Part shown: positions 31,834-41,757 of the stretch, piece by piece
How positions within the stretch are numbered: position 1 is the first letter of the stretch
Layout: the number at the start of each line of letters is the position of its first letter
NCBI GenBank assembly: GCA_964481175.1
Contig: CAYZSZ010000004.1
Span: 1 to 54,660, forward strand
From: JAGOVB01 sp964481175
GTDB taxonomy: Bacteria; Patescibacteriota; Minisyncoccia; Phycocordibacterales; PALSA-1337
Length of the DNA stretch: 54,660 nucleotides
Direction of reading: 5' to 3'
Notes under the pieces: model-generated
The model's database searches: none
The model's input: the letters and a program-made list of their open reading frames with translations, nothing else
What the model was told of the DNA's origin: nothing
Translations under genes and position numbers: made by a program

Positions 31834-34581
31834 TTTTGCTAGTTCACAGAATTCACAATCCTTTTCATTGCATCCTCCCGAGAAGTCTCCACTCATGATC
31901 TTGCGGGAGACTTCTTTTGTTGTTTGGATTATCTTTGTTGTATCGAGGTCTTCGTACTTCTCTACTTTATTTGATTCGATATAGTCGAGCTCGCCTGAAA
32001 CCATGTTGTACTTTTGATCTAGATCGAGGAGCATTTTGTAGAACTGGAGCTGGCGTGCATACTTTTCTTTATTCTCAGTCTTCTTTTTTCCAGTTTTATA
32101 GTCGACTACATTTACCTTCCCATCATCGATGATCTCTATTTTGTCGAGATTTCCTTTGACGGTGATACCCTCTAGATCCTGCTCGATAGAGTACTCGGTC
32201 AGAATATTTTTATTCCAAACCTTATTTGCGAGATATATTGAAAGTGCTTCTTTACCTTTTGCCAAAGTATCTTTGTAATCGTCGTAGAGTGGCATCGTGC
32301 TCAACTTTTTTTCAAAAAACTTGAGTGCATCGAACTTTTTTTCTTCTTTGTAATGATTGAAAAATGCACGCAATGTCTCATGGATTGCGATACCGTAGAG
32401 CTGATGTTTTGATGGAGCTTGAGGGATGCGGACTAAGTTCACAAAGAAATATTTCCACGCACATTCCAAATAGTTATTGAGCCCAGTGACTGCAATACCC
32501 TGTTCCAAAAACTTTTCTTTGATGAGCGCTTGGTCGAGGATGGCCTGTGTTTTTTCTTGAGTATCTTTAAATGCAAAAACACCATCATCAGTGAACTGGG
32601 CTTTTCTCGCATCGATCAGTTTTACATCGATTTCAGAAATAAACTGTGATGGAATAGCGTCATTATCTGTGTGATATGTGATCGTCACATCTTTCCGAGC
32701 TCGAGTGATCGCCACGTAGAACAGACGTCGCTCGTCTTGTGACTCTCCGCTATCTTCTTTGAGTAGTGGTACATGGAAATAGACTCGACGCTTTCTGCCT
32801 CCCCAGTGACCATCGTTTGCTCCGACAATATAGACATGATCAAATTCCAATCCTTTTGATTTGTGTGCAGTCATGAGTCGCACTCCAGATCTCTCTCTAT
32901 GAGCTGTTTTTATGAGCAAGCCATGTGCCTCGATGAGATCGATATGATTGATAAAGTCAGCTAAATAATACTCTTTTTTTGAGCTAACCAGACCTTTGAT
33001 CTCATCGTAAAATGCAGTGAGTACATCAAATCGTTCTGCTTCTTTCATAGCATATGCGACGTATCCTGAGTCTTTGATAAACCATTCGAAAAACTCTACG
33101 AATGGTTTGTTTTTACCGCGCTTTACCCACTCTTTGAGACTTGGTAAAAGATCAAAATCCAGTAGAGATCTCTTTTCTTTTCGAGCTGACTCTATCGCGC
33201 GAACCACCTCGAGCGCATCGTGCTCAAAGAATAAGACTTTTGCGAGTATATCTTCGCGTGATGGATCATGAGCGAGACGAAGCATGTAGAGCAGTCTCTT
33301 TATATGTTCATTGCTCAATATGTCTTGGTCAGATTCGATGACGTATGGGATACCGTATTTTGAAAATGTACGAGCGAGCGAAAAAGCGTCTTTATTGTCT
33401 CGATACAACACTGCAATATCGCTATAGTTTTTCTTTTTTAAAATATCTTCTGCTATATATCGCTCCTCGTGCAATGGTAGTTTGCACTCGACCACTGTGA
33501 TCGGTGCTGTATGTGATGTATTTGATCTCAAGGCTGTTGGATTTGTCTTGTTATTTAAAATCAAAGAGTGCGAAGCATCCAAGATATTTTGAGTTGAGCG
33601 ATAGTTCTCCTCGAGGTGTATGAGTTTTGCACTTGGATATAGTTTTTTAAAATACAAAAAGTTTTCGAGACTTGCTCCTTGGAAACGGTATATGGCCTGC
33701 TTTTCGTCTCCGACAATAAAGAGATTTGGGTCTGGGTGAAAACTAGAAAGTAGTTCTAATATAGTATTCTGTGCATTGTTTGCATCCTGATGCTCGTCAG
33801 CCATGATGTACTGGTATGTTTCCTGCACCTGCAGCAAAAAGTCAGCATCATTTTTAAATGCCTTGATGGTCTCGATGATCATATCTTCGTAGTCGTAGAG
33901 CTTGTCTTTCTTCAATACTTTTTCATACGCTTCGTAGACGGTAATGAGTTCAGTGTTTTTGTTTATCTGCTTTTCGAGATCGATATACTCACCTTTCATT
34001 TTTCCTTTATGCGCCCCTTTTTCATGATATAGATCAGGAATATTTTTGAAATCTACTTTTTGTTGAGCGACACTCTGCTCGAGATCTTTTACACTGATCG
34101 CTTCGCGCTTCATCGTCTTTATGAGACCGAGCAATGACTTTAAATAAAATAAAGGTTCGCCGTATGGTTTGATAAATTCAAAATCATTTTTGAGAATTAT
34201 GTTTTCTACGATTCTGATTTGATCGACATCAGTGATCGAGGTGCTGCCGATAATGCGTTCGAACTGTTCGGGAAATTCTTTGATGAGTCCATTACAAAAT
34301 CCGTGAAATGTAGAGATGCGAACTTTGTAGCCCTGACTACCGACGATGTTTACGAGCTTTTTGCGCATGGCTTTGGCACCCGATTCGGTAAAGGTCAAAG
34401 CCAGTATGTTTTCTGGTGCTGTATCCGTCTTTTTAAGGATATTCGCAATACGTAACGTAAGAATAGACGTCTTACCAGTCCCAGGCCCCGCCACGACCAT
34501 CACAGGCCCTTCTATAGCGTCTACAGCCTGCTTTTGAGCCGTATTAAGGTTCTTGTAGAGAGATTCGAAGGTAGGTTGCAT
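31819..34581 (-). CDS. UvrD/PcrA-type helicase fused to a RecB-like Fe-S nuclease
   Basis: 920 residues from the ATG at 34581. Walker A AGPGTGKT at 31-38, SF1 motifs ADEHQDAN, GDEKQAIYRFQGA, MTAHKSKGLEFDHVYI and VAITRARK follow. The C-terminal 200 residues hold a PD-(D/E)XK nuclease (KGNLDKIEI, then VDYKTGKKK) and a CX4CX2C cluster near the end (CNEKDCEFC) with an upstream cysteine in YLECAWKYFF, the arrangement of Fe-S nucleases such as AddB. It probably processes DNA ends for recombination. Leaderless promoter fixes the start. Confidence 0.93.
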   Translation of the reverse strand: MQPTFESLYKNLNTAQKQAVDAIEGPVMVVAGPGTGKTSILTLRIANILKKTDTAPENILALTFTESGAKAMRKKLVNIVGSQGYKVRISTFHGFCNGLIKEFPEQFERIIGSTSITDVDQIRIVENIILKNDFEFIKPYGEPLFYLKSLLGLIKTMKREAISVKDLEQSVAQQKVDFKNIPDLYHEKGAHKGKMKGEYIDLEKQINKNTELITVYEAYEKVLKKDKLYDYEDMIIETIKAFKNDADFLLQVQETYQYIMADEHQDANNAQNTILELLSSFHPDPNLFIVGDEKQAIYRFQGASLENFLYFKKLYPSAKLIHLEENYRSTQNILDASHSLILNNKTNPTALRSNTSHTAPITVVECKLPLHEERYIAEDILKKKNYSDIAVLYRDNKDAFSLARTFSKYGIPYVIESDQDILSNEHIKRLLYMLRLAHDPSREDILAKVLFFEHDALEVVRAIESARKEKRSLLDFDLLPSLKEWVKRGKNKPFVEFFEWFIKDSGYVAYAMKEAERFDVLTAFYDEIKGLVSSKKEYYLADFINHIDLIEAHGLLIKTAHRERSGVRLMTAHKSKGLEFDHVYIVGANDGHWGGRKRRVYFHVPLLKEDSGESQDERRLFYVAITRARKDVTITYHTDNDAIPSQFISEIDVKLIDARKAQFTDDGVFAFKDTQEKTQAILDQALIKEKFLEQGIAVTGLNNYLECAWKYFFVNLVRIPQAPSKHQLYGIAIHETLRAFFNHYKEEKKFDALKFFEKKLSTMPLYDDYKDTLAKGKEALSIYLANKVWNKNILTEYSIEQDLEGITVKGNLDKIEIIDDGKVNVVDYKTGKKKTENKEKYARQLQFYKMLLDLDQKYNMVSGELDYIESNKVEKYEDLDTTKIIQTTKEVSRKIMSGDFSGGCNEKDCEFCELAKLLQQ

Positions 34582-34587
34582 GGGTGT

Positions 34588-34596
34588 ATTATAGCA
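34588..34596 (-). promoter_or_regulatory. Leaderless extended -10 promoter
   Basis: Minus-strand TGCTATAAT ends 6 nt before the ATG of the helicase-nuclease at 34581. Confidence 0.7.
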
Positions 34597-34598
34597 GA

Positions 34599-34627
34599 TT
34601 GACATGACCAAGATATCAATATATAAT
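34599..34627 (+). promoter_or_regulatory. Consensus sigma70-type promoter
   Basis: TTGACA (34599-34604), 17 nt, TATAAT (34622-34627), perfect consensus, 3 nt from the divergent leaderless promoter. Confidence 0.85.
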
Positions 34628-34633
34628 ATATTT

Positions 34634-34734
34634 GGTTGATTTGATGCAGAGATTGCCAACGCGCTTGTGTGGCAACATCAGATCTTAGAAATCTCTCTTA
34701 ATAGAGAGTCGCGTAGAAAGCGCGCTTCATCATT
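34634..34734 (+). promoter_or_regulatory. Structured 5' leader
   Basis: Hairpins TTGCCA/TGGCAA and CTCTC/GAGAG and a GC-rich segment precede the ATG at 34735. No Shine-Dalgarno site is visible. The leader of about 100 nt could be regulatory; the family is not recognised. Confidence 0.45.
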
Positions 34735-35199
34735 ATGAAGATAGTACTGCAGATCAGTGGTGACCCTACCCTTGAACGCATTGCGAGTATCGCATTATTT
34801 CGACGACTCCAAGATTCGTACGAACTTTACCCCGGTGAACTTGCGAAGAGTATACGGGTTGGGGCAAAACGACACAAAACGACACCCCTCGACTTACTAA
34901 GAGAACTTCGGACTGCAATACCTGAGGAGTTTGATTACATCCTGGGAACCGTGTCCAACGACCTGAGTCGCCCGAACTCGAACAACGGCCTGACGCCGGG
35001 CGCAAAATACTCGTTCGAAATCAGGCGGAAGTTCAAACTCCACCGCGCCGAAATGGTCAAAGACTACCCGAAAAAAGCATTGATGCTCGGGGTTGATGTT
35101 CAAGACTTAATCTCGACGATCCGGAAGGTCATTCCTCTTGTAATTGCAGAGGTGCTCGATGAGGTGGAGAAGATCCTGAGGAAGAAAGACGTGGAGTAA
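34735..35199 (+). CDS. Orphan 154-residue protein in a self-contained unit
   Basis: A soluble, largely helical protein: LERIASIALFRRLQDSYELYPGELAKSIRVGAKR, then LDLLRELRTAIPEEFDYILG, and a C-terminal VIAEVLDEVEKILRKK. No family is recognised. A perfect consensus promoter, a structured leader and a strong terminator frame it. It is GC-richer than the helicase and rpoD genes on either side, so it looks like an inserted cassette. Confidence 0.7.
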   Translation: MKIVLQISGDPTLERIASIALFRRLQDSYELYPGELAKSIRVGAKRHKTTPLDLLRELRTAIPEEFDYILGTVSNDLSRPNSNNGLTPGAKYSFEIRRKFKLHRAEMVKDYPKKALMLGVDVQDLISTIRKVIPLVIAEVLDEVEKILRKKDVE

Positions 35200-35216
35200 A
35201 CCCTGCGATGCAGGTA

Positions 35217-35252
35217 CTGGGCTGACGTTTCGACGTCGGCCCGGTTTTTTTA
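35217..35252 (+). terminator. Strong intrinsic terminator
   Basis: CTGGGCTGACG pairs with CGTCGGCCCGG, followed by seven T residues. It ends 1 nt from the convergent rpoD stop. Confidence 0.85.
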
Positions 35253-35253
35253 T

Positions 35254-36438
35254 TTAGTAATTCTTCAACCGATTGATCTTGTCGTGCTGGCGAATCTTTT
35301 CATGTGCCTTTGCTTCGATCTGTCGGATTCGCTCTCGTGTCACACCAAATTCTTTTCCTACTTCTTCAAGCGTATGTGTGATGCCATCCATCAACCCATG
35401 TCGCATTTCGAGTATCTTTCTTTCTTTTATTGAAAGGTCGTCGAGAATTTCTTTTACCTGATCCCCAAGGATTCGTCGTGAAGCCTCCTGATCTGGTGAA
35501 AGGATTTTGTCATCTGAAAGGAAATCTCCGAGTGTTGATTTTCCATCATCTCCATCGTCTCCTACTGGGCTCTCCAGTGATACAGTATCCTGATCGATTT
35601 TTTCAATCTGGTAAACCTTGTCTACATCAAGCCCCATTTCTGTTGCGATTTCTTCTGCCAAAGGCTCTCGTCCCAAATCTTGTGAAAGTCGTCGTACGAC
35701 TTGTTTGTATTTTGCGATTGTTTCTACCATGTGCACAGGAACACGAATAGTTCGTGACTGATCTGCCAAAGCTCGAGTGATTGCCTGTCGGATCCACCAT
35801 GTCGCATAGGTTGAAAACTTGTATCCTTTATGCCAATCGAATTTGTCGACAGCTTTAAAGAGTCCGAGGTTTCCTTCTTGGATGAGGTCGAGAAGAGTGA
35901 GGTCAGGGCTGCGTCCTACATATTTTTTAGCGATAGACACTACGAGTCGGAGGTTTGCTTTTGCCAAAAGAGATTTTGCCTCTTTGTCTCCTGCTTCGAT
36001 ACGTCGTGCCAATTCTTTTTCCATTGCTGCGTTTACGAGCGGATACTGCCCGATCTCTTTCAAATACATCTGAATAGAGTCGTATGAAGAATCACTACGA
36101 GCACCATAGCTGTATCCCTTTTTTGCTGGAACTTCTGGCTCTACCTCGAGGAGTCCCCCACCTTCGAGCACGTCGATACCAGAGACAGCGAGCTTGCCAT
36201 ACAACTCATCAAGGAAGACGATATCATTTTCAATCGTTGGGAACTCTCTCAAGATCTCATCGTAGGTCACGAAGCCTCGCTCCTTACCTTTGGCAAGTAG
36301 CTTTGTTGCTTTTGTTTCAAAATCTTTAGCAGAAGTTTTCTTTGCTCGTTCTGGCTTTTTACCTGCCTTTTTGATTTTTACTTTAACCTTTGTCTTTTTG
36401 ACTGCCTTCTTTTTCTTGAGAGGTTTTTTTGACTTCAT
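35254..36438 (-). CDS. rpoD: RNA polymerase primary sigma factor (sigma70)
   Basis: 394 residues. A lysine-rich N-terminus is followed by a reduced region 1.1, then region 1.2 ([15 protein letters not shown]), region 2 ([45 protein letters not shown]), region 3, and region 4 ([22 protein letters not shown]). It directs transcription from the -10/-35 promoters described here. It follows dnaG by 24 nt at the end of the rpoB-rpoC-dnaG-rpoD cluster. Confidence 0.97.
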   Translation of the reverse strand: MKSKKPLKKKKAVKKTKVKVKIKKAGKKPERAKKTSAKDFETKATKLLAKGKERGFVTYDEILREFPTIENDIVFLDELYGKLAVSGIDVLEGGGLLEVEPEVPAKKGYSYGARSDSSYDSIQMYLKEIGQYPLVNAAMEKELARRIEAGDKEAKSLLAKANLRLVVSIAKKYVGRSPDLTLLDLIQEGNLGLFKAVDKFDWHKGYKFSTYATWWIRQAITRALADQSRTIRVPVHMVETIAKYKQVVRRLSQDLGREPLAEEIATEMGLDVDKVYQIEKIDQDTVSLESPVGDDGDDGKSTLGDFLSDDKILSPDQEASRRILGDQVKEILDDLSIKERKILEMRHGLMDGITHTLEEVGKEFGVTRERIRQIEAKAHEKIRQHDKINRLKNY

Positions 36439-36462
36439 ATGAAATATGTTATCTTAATAATA

Positions 36463-38100
36463 TCACAAATCCTTGATCTCCCGCAAACGATTGGTAATGA
36501 CCTGACACTCTTTTAGTAGCTCCTCTGCTCGCTTGATATCTTTGGCTTTTTCCGCTTTGGTGATGTCTTGCATGATTTTTGTAAAGCGTTTTTTCAAGAC
36601 ATCTTCTTCTAGGTTTTTGATGAGCTCGATTTTTTCTTTCTCGATATTCCCTTTTCTCATTTCAAACTCAAACATGAGCTCCCCTTTTACCATTTCCATA
36701 TCTTTTGATATTCCTGCATATCTCGCACCGAGGATCTTTTCTATTTCTTTTAAAAGCTTGTCATCCTGAGTGGCGTAGGCGATACCAAAGATTTTCCTAA
36801 TGATGAGATCGTGCTTTTCGATGACGGGTGGTTTTTCGATCTCTTTTTGGGGTACATCTTTTTTCTTTATCTTTCGTACATCTTCCCAGACGGCTGTCTC
36901 GGGTATACCTGTCTTTTCCTGAATCAGTTTTACGAATATCGACTTTTGCATTTCGCTATCGATCGCAGCGATGACTGGAAGAACTCTATCAGTGATCGCT
37001 TTTGATTGTTTTCTTTTTTCAACTGTAGCGAGGATTTGGTTTAGTTCGAACTCGACTATCGGTGTAGCTTTGCGCAGAACTTCTTTCCATTCTTCCTTGT
37101 CTTTGAGGATGAGATCTGCGGGATCTTTTTCTCCCGGCACATCTGCCACCTTTACATCCATGCCCAAGCCCAATGCCATGAGCGATGCTCGATATGCTGC
37201 ATTTTTTCCTGCAGTATCTGAGTCAAAAGCGATGATGACATTTGGTGAGTATCGGCGCAGTGTGGTGAGCATATGCTCGGTGAGCGCTGTACCTGACACA
37301 GCAACGGTATTTGTGATACCTGCTTGGTGTGACATGATGAGATCCATCTGACCTTCGACGAGGATGGTATATCCTTTTTTTCGAATGTCATTCTTTGCTT
37401 TGTCGAGTGCGTATATGGTGGTTCCTTTATCGTAGAGAACAGTGTCGGGACTGTTTAGATATTTTGCTGATTCACCATCATCTACAAATATCCGTCCAGT
37501 AAAAGCGATGACTCGCCCACTGCTATCTGATATCGGAAACATGATCCGTCCTCGGAATCGATCGTAGTATCCTTTTTCAGTCTTTTTGATGAGACCTACT
37601 TTCTCTACATCTGATTCTTGATATTTCTTCAAGTGGTCGTGAGTTGCACGCCATTCATTTGCGATCCAACCAATACGAAACTCTTTGATCGTTTCATCGG
37701 TGAGGCCGCGCTTGTGAAGATAGTCTCTGACCTCAGGGTGTTTTGAAAGATTCTTTTCAAAAAACTGAGTAGCTTCTTCCATGATCTGGTACAGATCACT
37801 TTTATTATCTTTTACTTGATTGTATGTGAGTTCAACTCCCGCTTTTTCAGCAAGTAATTTGAGCGACCCCATAAAATCGAGCCCTTCGAACTGTTGCACA
37901 AAAGAGAAGATATCTCCTTTTGCCCCACAACCAAAACAATAGTACGTTCCCCTCTCTGGTGAGACGAAAAACGAAGGTGTTTTCTCATTGTGAAATGGAC
38001 ATTTCCCTTTGTACGTATTGCCGGCTTGATTCAGAGTTACATAGGCCGAGACCACATCCACAATGTTGAGCTTTTGTTTGATTTGCTCAACGGGGGTCAT
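36463..38100 (-). CDS. dnaG: DNA primase
   Basis: 545 residues. CHC2 zinc finger: CPFHNEKTPSFFVSPERGTYYCFGCGAKG. The TOPRIM core has VEGQMDLI and AFDSDTAG. The C-terminal helicase-binding part is short. It makes RNA primers for replication. It begins 2 nt after the rpoC stop, so transcription and translation are coupled to the RNA polymerase genes. Confidence 0.97.
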   Translation of the reverse strand: MTPVEQIKQKLNIVDVVSAYVTLNQAGNTYKGKCPFHNEKTPSFFVSPERGTYYCFGCGAKGDIFSFVQQFEGLDFMGSLKLLAEKAGVELTYNQVKDNKSDLYQIMEEATQFFEKNLSKHPEVRDYLHKRGLTDETIKEFRIGWIANEWRATHDHLKKYQESDVEKVGLIKKTEKGYYDRFRGRIMFPISDSSGRVIAFTGRIFVDDGESAKYLNSPDTVLYDKGTTIYALDKAKNDIRKKGYTILVEGQMDLIMSHQAGITNTVAVSGTALTEHMLTTLRRYSPNVIIAFDSDTAGKNAAYRASLMALGLGMDVKVADVPGEKDPADLILKDKEEWKEVLRKATPIVEFELNQILATVEKRKQSKAITDRVLPVIAAIDSEMQKSIFVKLIQEKTGIPETAVWEDVRKIKKKDVPQKEIEKPPVIEKHDLIIRKIFGIAYATQDDKLLKEIEKILGARYAGISKDMEMVKGELMFEFEMRKGNIEKEKIELIKNLEEDVLKKRFTKIMQDITKAEKAKDIKRAEELLKECQVITNRLREIKDL

Positions 38101-38102
38101 TT

Positions 38103-41100
38103 TTAGTAGTTGTTACTTTCCTCTTCTTTAGGGAATGCTGCTTCGATTGCTTTTTGTTTTGGGCTACCTTTGTATCCGGTACCTGCTGGGATATGTCGTC
38201 CGATGATGACGTTTTCCATGAGACCTCCGAGAACATCTTCGCTACCTCGTAGTGCGCTGTTTATGAGCACTCGGTTTGTATGCTGGAATGAAGCTGCTGA
38301 CAACCATGATTTTCGTGAGAGTGATACTTCTGTAATACCCATCACTACTGGATCAGCTTTTACATCTTTTCCGTGTTCTGCAAGCATTGCATCATCGATC
38401 AATTCTCCTTCAGTTAGAGTTGAAGTACCTGGCTCATCTACTTTGTATCGTGAGAACATCTGTCGTACGATGATTTCGATATGCTTTCGAGAAACAGTTT
38501 CTCCCTGCAATTCGTAAATCTTTCCTACTTCCTGAATCACGTATTCTTTTGCTTTTTCCTGACCTGCATACTTGAATACATCATCAATATCAGCAGAACC
38601 ATCAGTGATGATATCTCCCTGCTTTACATGATCACCAACTTTGACCAATGGTGTACGTCGGTAATGGAATTTGTATTCGATTTCGCTTGCACCCTTCTTT
38701 GTTTTCTTTGTTTCTGGTACATCTGGGAGAACAGTGATGATCTTTTCTTTTCCAAGATCCTTTACACCGGTAACCATACCGTCAGCAATGTTTACTACTG
38801 CTGGATTTTTTGGAGCTCGTTTTTCAAATACCTCTTCTACTCGTGGAAGACCGGCAGTGATGTCTCCTCCTAGTGACGCTGTTCCTCCTGAGTGGAATGT
38901 ACGCATGGTGAGCTGTGTTCCTGGCTCTCCGATCGCTTGCGCAGCTACAGTTCCTACTGCTTCACCGAGTTCTACAAGCTTGTTCTTTCCTAGATCTACT
39001 CCGTAACATGCTGCACAGATTCCCTTGCTTTCACATGAGAGTGGAGATCGTACTGCAACTTCTGAAACTCCAGCTTCTTCTACTTTCATCGCATCGAGCT
39101 TTGAAAGAAGGTGGCCTTTCTTGAATAGAGTTTCGCCATTTGAGACGATATCCTGTGCGATTACACGACCTCGAATGTTCTTTGAGATTGGTACTTCGAT
39201 ACCCTGGATATTTCCTTTCTTGATGAGGATAGATTTCTTTGTACCGCAGTCTGCTTCGCTTACTACCACGTCCTGAGCTACCACGAACAATTTTCGTGTA
39301 AGGTAACCTGCTTTTGCAGTGTTAAGCGCTGTGTCAGTGAGACCCTTTCGAGCTCCGTGAGTTGTAATGAAGTATTCAATCGGTGTAAGTCCTTCCTTCA
39401 TTGATGAGATAACTGGAAGTTCGATTGTTTCTCCGGCTGTGTTTGTGATCAAACCTTTCATACCAGCCATCTGTGTGATGTTTCCGATGCTTCCTCGAGC
39501 TCCTGAAGTCACCATGTCGTAGACTGAACCTTTTTTGTCTAATGCATTTGGGATAAGTTTTTCAACATCTCCTTTTGCCTTGTGCCAGATCTCTACGTTC
39601 TTTCGTAGTCGTTCTTCTTCAGTCAAAAGTCCTTCGTTGAACTGTTCCATGACAGTGTCTGAAAGTCCCTTTGCTTTTGAGATTACTTCTGCTTTTCCGG
39701 CTGGAACCTGGACATCACTGATAGACCAAGTTGTACCTGAGTAAGTCGTGTACTTGAATCCGAATGCCTTTACCTTGTCGAGGATCTTTGGAATAGCATC
39801 AACACCGTAGACATTGATCATGTCGTCGATTGTAGCTGCCATCTTCTTTCGATCGATATCCTTGTTGATGAAAGGATAGTCGGCTGGAAGAACCTCGTTG
39901 AACAAGATACGTCCAACGGTTGTTTCAAATAGTTTTCCTGCATGCTCTGCGTATTTTGGAGTGTTTGGAGCAAGCACTTTGATCTTTGCTCGGAGTGAAA
40001 TGTCTCGGAAGTTTCGAGCAACGATAGCTGCTTCTGGTGATTCGAATACTTTTCCTTCTCCTTTTTCTCCTTCAACTGTTTTTGTAATCCAATAACAACC
40101 AAGGATGATGTCGAGCAATTTTGCTGCAACTGTAGGATCTCCGTTACCTGGTTTCAGGATGTTTTTGTCTGAAGCCATGATCTCTTTTGCTTCCATCTGA
40201 GCTTCTACTCCCAATGGTACGTGAACTGCCATCTGGTCTCCGTCGAAGTCCGCGTTGAACGCTGTACATACGAGTGGGTGTACCTGGATCGCATTTCCTT
40301 CTACGAGCACTGGTCGGAATGCCTGGATACCAAGTCGGTGAAGTGTAGGAGCACGGTTTAGAAGTACATATTTTCCTTTGATCACTTCTTCGAGGATTGC
40401 CCATACTTCTGGACTACCATCGTCGATGAGTCGGCCTGCACCACGGATGTTGTATGCAAGTTCCTTTTTCAAAAGTCCTGAGATGATAAATGGTCGGAAC
40501 AATTCGAGTGCCATGTGCTTTGGAAGACCACACTGGTCGAGAGAAAGCTCTGGTCCAACCACGATCACTGATCGTCCTGAATAGTCCACTCGTTTTCCAA
40601 GTAGGTTCTGTCGGAAGAGACCTCGCTTACCCTTTAGGTTGTCAGCGAGAGACTTGAGCGCTCGTTTTGAAGCTGGTGATCCTGCACCTGCTGTAGCGTT
40701 TCCGTGTCGGATCGAGTTGTCGATAAGTGCATCCACTGCTTCCTGAAGAATACGCTTTTCGTTTCGGAGGATCACATCTGGTGCGTCGATTTCTTTTAGT
40801 TTCAAAAGACGGTTGTTTCGGTTGATCACTCGTCGGTAAAGATCGTTGATGTCTGCTGTTGCAAATCGTCCACCATCAAGAGCCACCATCGGTCGAAGTG
40901 CTGGTGGGATAACTGGAATACGAGTAAGGAACATCCACTCTGGACGGATCTTTGACTTGATCATTGATTTTACAACTGAAAGTCGTTTGTTGATCTTGTC
41001 TTTTTCAAGTGAGCTTGCCTTTTCGTATTCTTTTTCAAGATTTTCAGCAAGTTTGTTTAGATCTGTCTTTTTGAGGATTTCAAATATTGCTTCTGCTCCG

Positions 41101-41747
41101 ATATTTGCTTCGAAAAGTGTTCCGTATTTGAGTGAGAACTTGTGGTACAAGACTTCGTCGAGTACAAGTCCTTCTGCTAGGCTATCGATATCGTTGCGAG
41201 CAGTGTTTAGAAGCTCTTTCAACATCTCTTTTGTCTTGTCGTCCTGAGCGTTTTTTACTTTATTTTTAAATTCTCCGTCGAGTTCTCGTAGGAATTTTTC
41301 TTTTTCTTCTGTGTGTACCTTTGTAATGATATATCCAGCAAAGTATACTACTTTCTCAAGCTCTGCGGCTGACATACCCATCACCAAACCGATACGTGAT
41401 GGCATATTTTTGAGGAACCAGATGTGTGATACTGGGCTTGCAAGCTCAATGTGTCCCATGCGCTCTCGTCGAACGATAGATCGAGTGATTTCTACTCCAC
41501 ATTTTTCACAGACAATTCCCTTGTATCGGATACCGCGGTATTTTCCACAGTAACACTCATAGTCTCGATCTGGACCAAAGATTTTTTCATCAAACAAACC
41601 GCTCTTTTCTGAACGCTGTGTTCGATAGTTGATAGTTTCTGCTTTTGTGATTTCTCCAAATGACCAGTCAAGAATACGATCAGGCGATGCTAGTCGGAGC
41701 ATCACTGATGTAAAATCATTTGAATCTACTTGATTATGTTTATTCAT
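38103..41747 (-). CDS. rpoC: RNA polymerase subunit beta'
   Basis: 1214 residues. N-terminal zinc site CYCGKYRGIRYKGIVCEKCG, catalytic NADFDGDQMAVH, the second zinc site (CESKGICAACYGVDLG) and the trigger-loop/bridge region (MRTFHSGGTASLGGDIT) are intact. It starts 10 nt after the rpoB stop. Confidence 0.98.
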   Translation of the reverse strand: MNKHNQVDSNDFTSVMLRLASPDRILDWSFGEITKAETINYRTQRSEKSGLFDEKIFGPDRDYECYCGKYRGIRYKGIVCEKCGVEITRSIVRRERMGHIELASPVSHIWFLKNMPSRIGLVMGMSAAELEKVVYFAGYIITKVHTEEKEKFLRELDGEFKNKVKNAQDDKTKEMLKELLNTARNDIDSLAEGLVLDEVLYHKFSLKYGTLFEANIGAEAIFEILKKTDLNKLAENLEKEYEKASSLEKDKINKRLSVVKSMIKSKIRPEWMFLTRIPVIPPALRPMVALDGGRFATADINDLYRRVINRNNRLLKLKEIDAPDVILRNEKRILQEAVDALIDNSIRHGNATAGAGSPASKRALKSLADNLKGKRGLFRQNLLGKRVDYSGRSVIVVGPELSLDQCGLPKHMALELFRPFIISGLLKKELAYNIRGAGRLIDDGSPEVWAILEEVIKGKYVLLNRAPTLHRLGIQAFRPVLVEGNAIQVHPLVCTAFNADFDGDQMAVHVPLGVEAQMEAKEIMASDKNILKPGNGDPTVAAKLLDIILGCYWITKTVEGEKGEGKVFESPEAAIVARNFRDISLRAKIKVLAPNTPKYAEHAGKLFETTVGRILFNEVLPADYPFINKDIDRKKMAATIDDMINVYGVDAIPKILDKVKAFGFKYTTYSGTTWSISDVQVPAGKAEVISKAKGLSDTVMEQFNEGLLTEEERLRKNVEIWHKAKGDVEKLIPNALDKKGSVYDMVTSGARGSIGNITQMAGMKGLITNTAGETIELPVISSMKEGLTPIEYFITTHGARKGLTDTALNTAKAGYLTRKLFVVAQDVVVSEADCGTKKSILIKKGNIQGIEVPISKNIRGRVIAQDIVSNGETLFKKGHLLSKLDAMKVEEAGVSEVAVRSPLSCESKGICAACYGVDLGKNKLVELGEAVGTVAAQAIGEPGTQLTMRTFHSGGTASLGGDITAGLPRVEEVFEKRAPKNPAVVNIADGMVTGVKDLGKEKIITVLPDVPETKKTKKGASEIEYKFHYRRTPLVKVGDHVKQGDIITDGSADIDDVFKYAGQEKAKEYVIQEVGKIYELQGETVSRKHIEIIVRQMFSRYKVDEPGTSTLTEGELIDDAMLAEHGKDVKADPVVMGITEVSLSRKSWLSAASFQHTNRVLINSALRGSEDVLGGLMENVIIGRHIPAGTGYKGSPKQKAIEAAFPKEEESNNY

Positions 41748-41757
41748 ATATTTTTAT

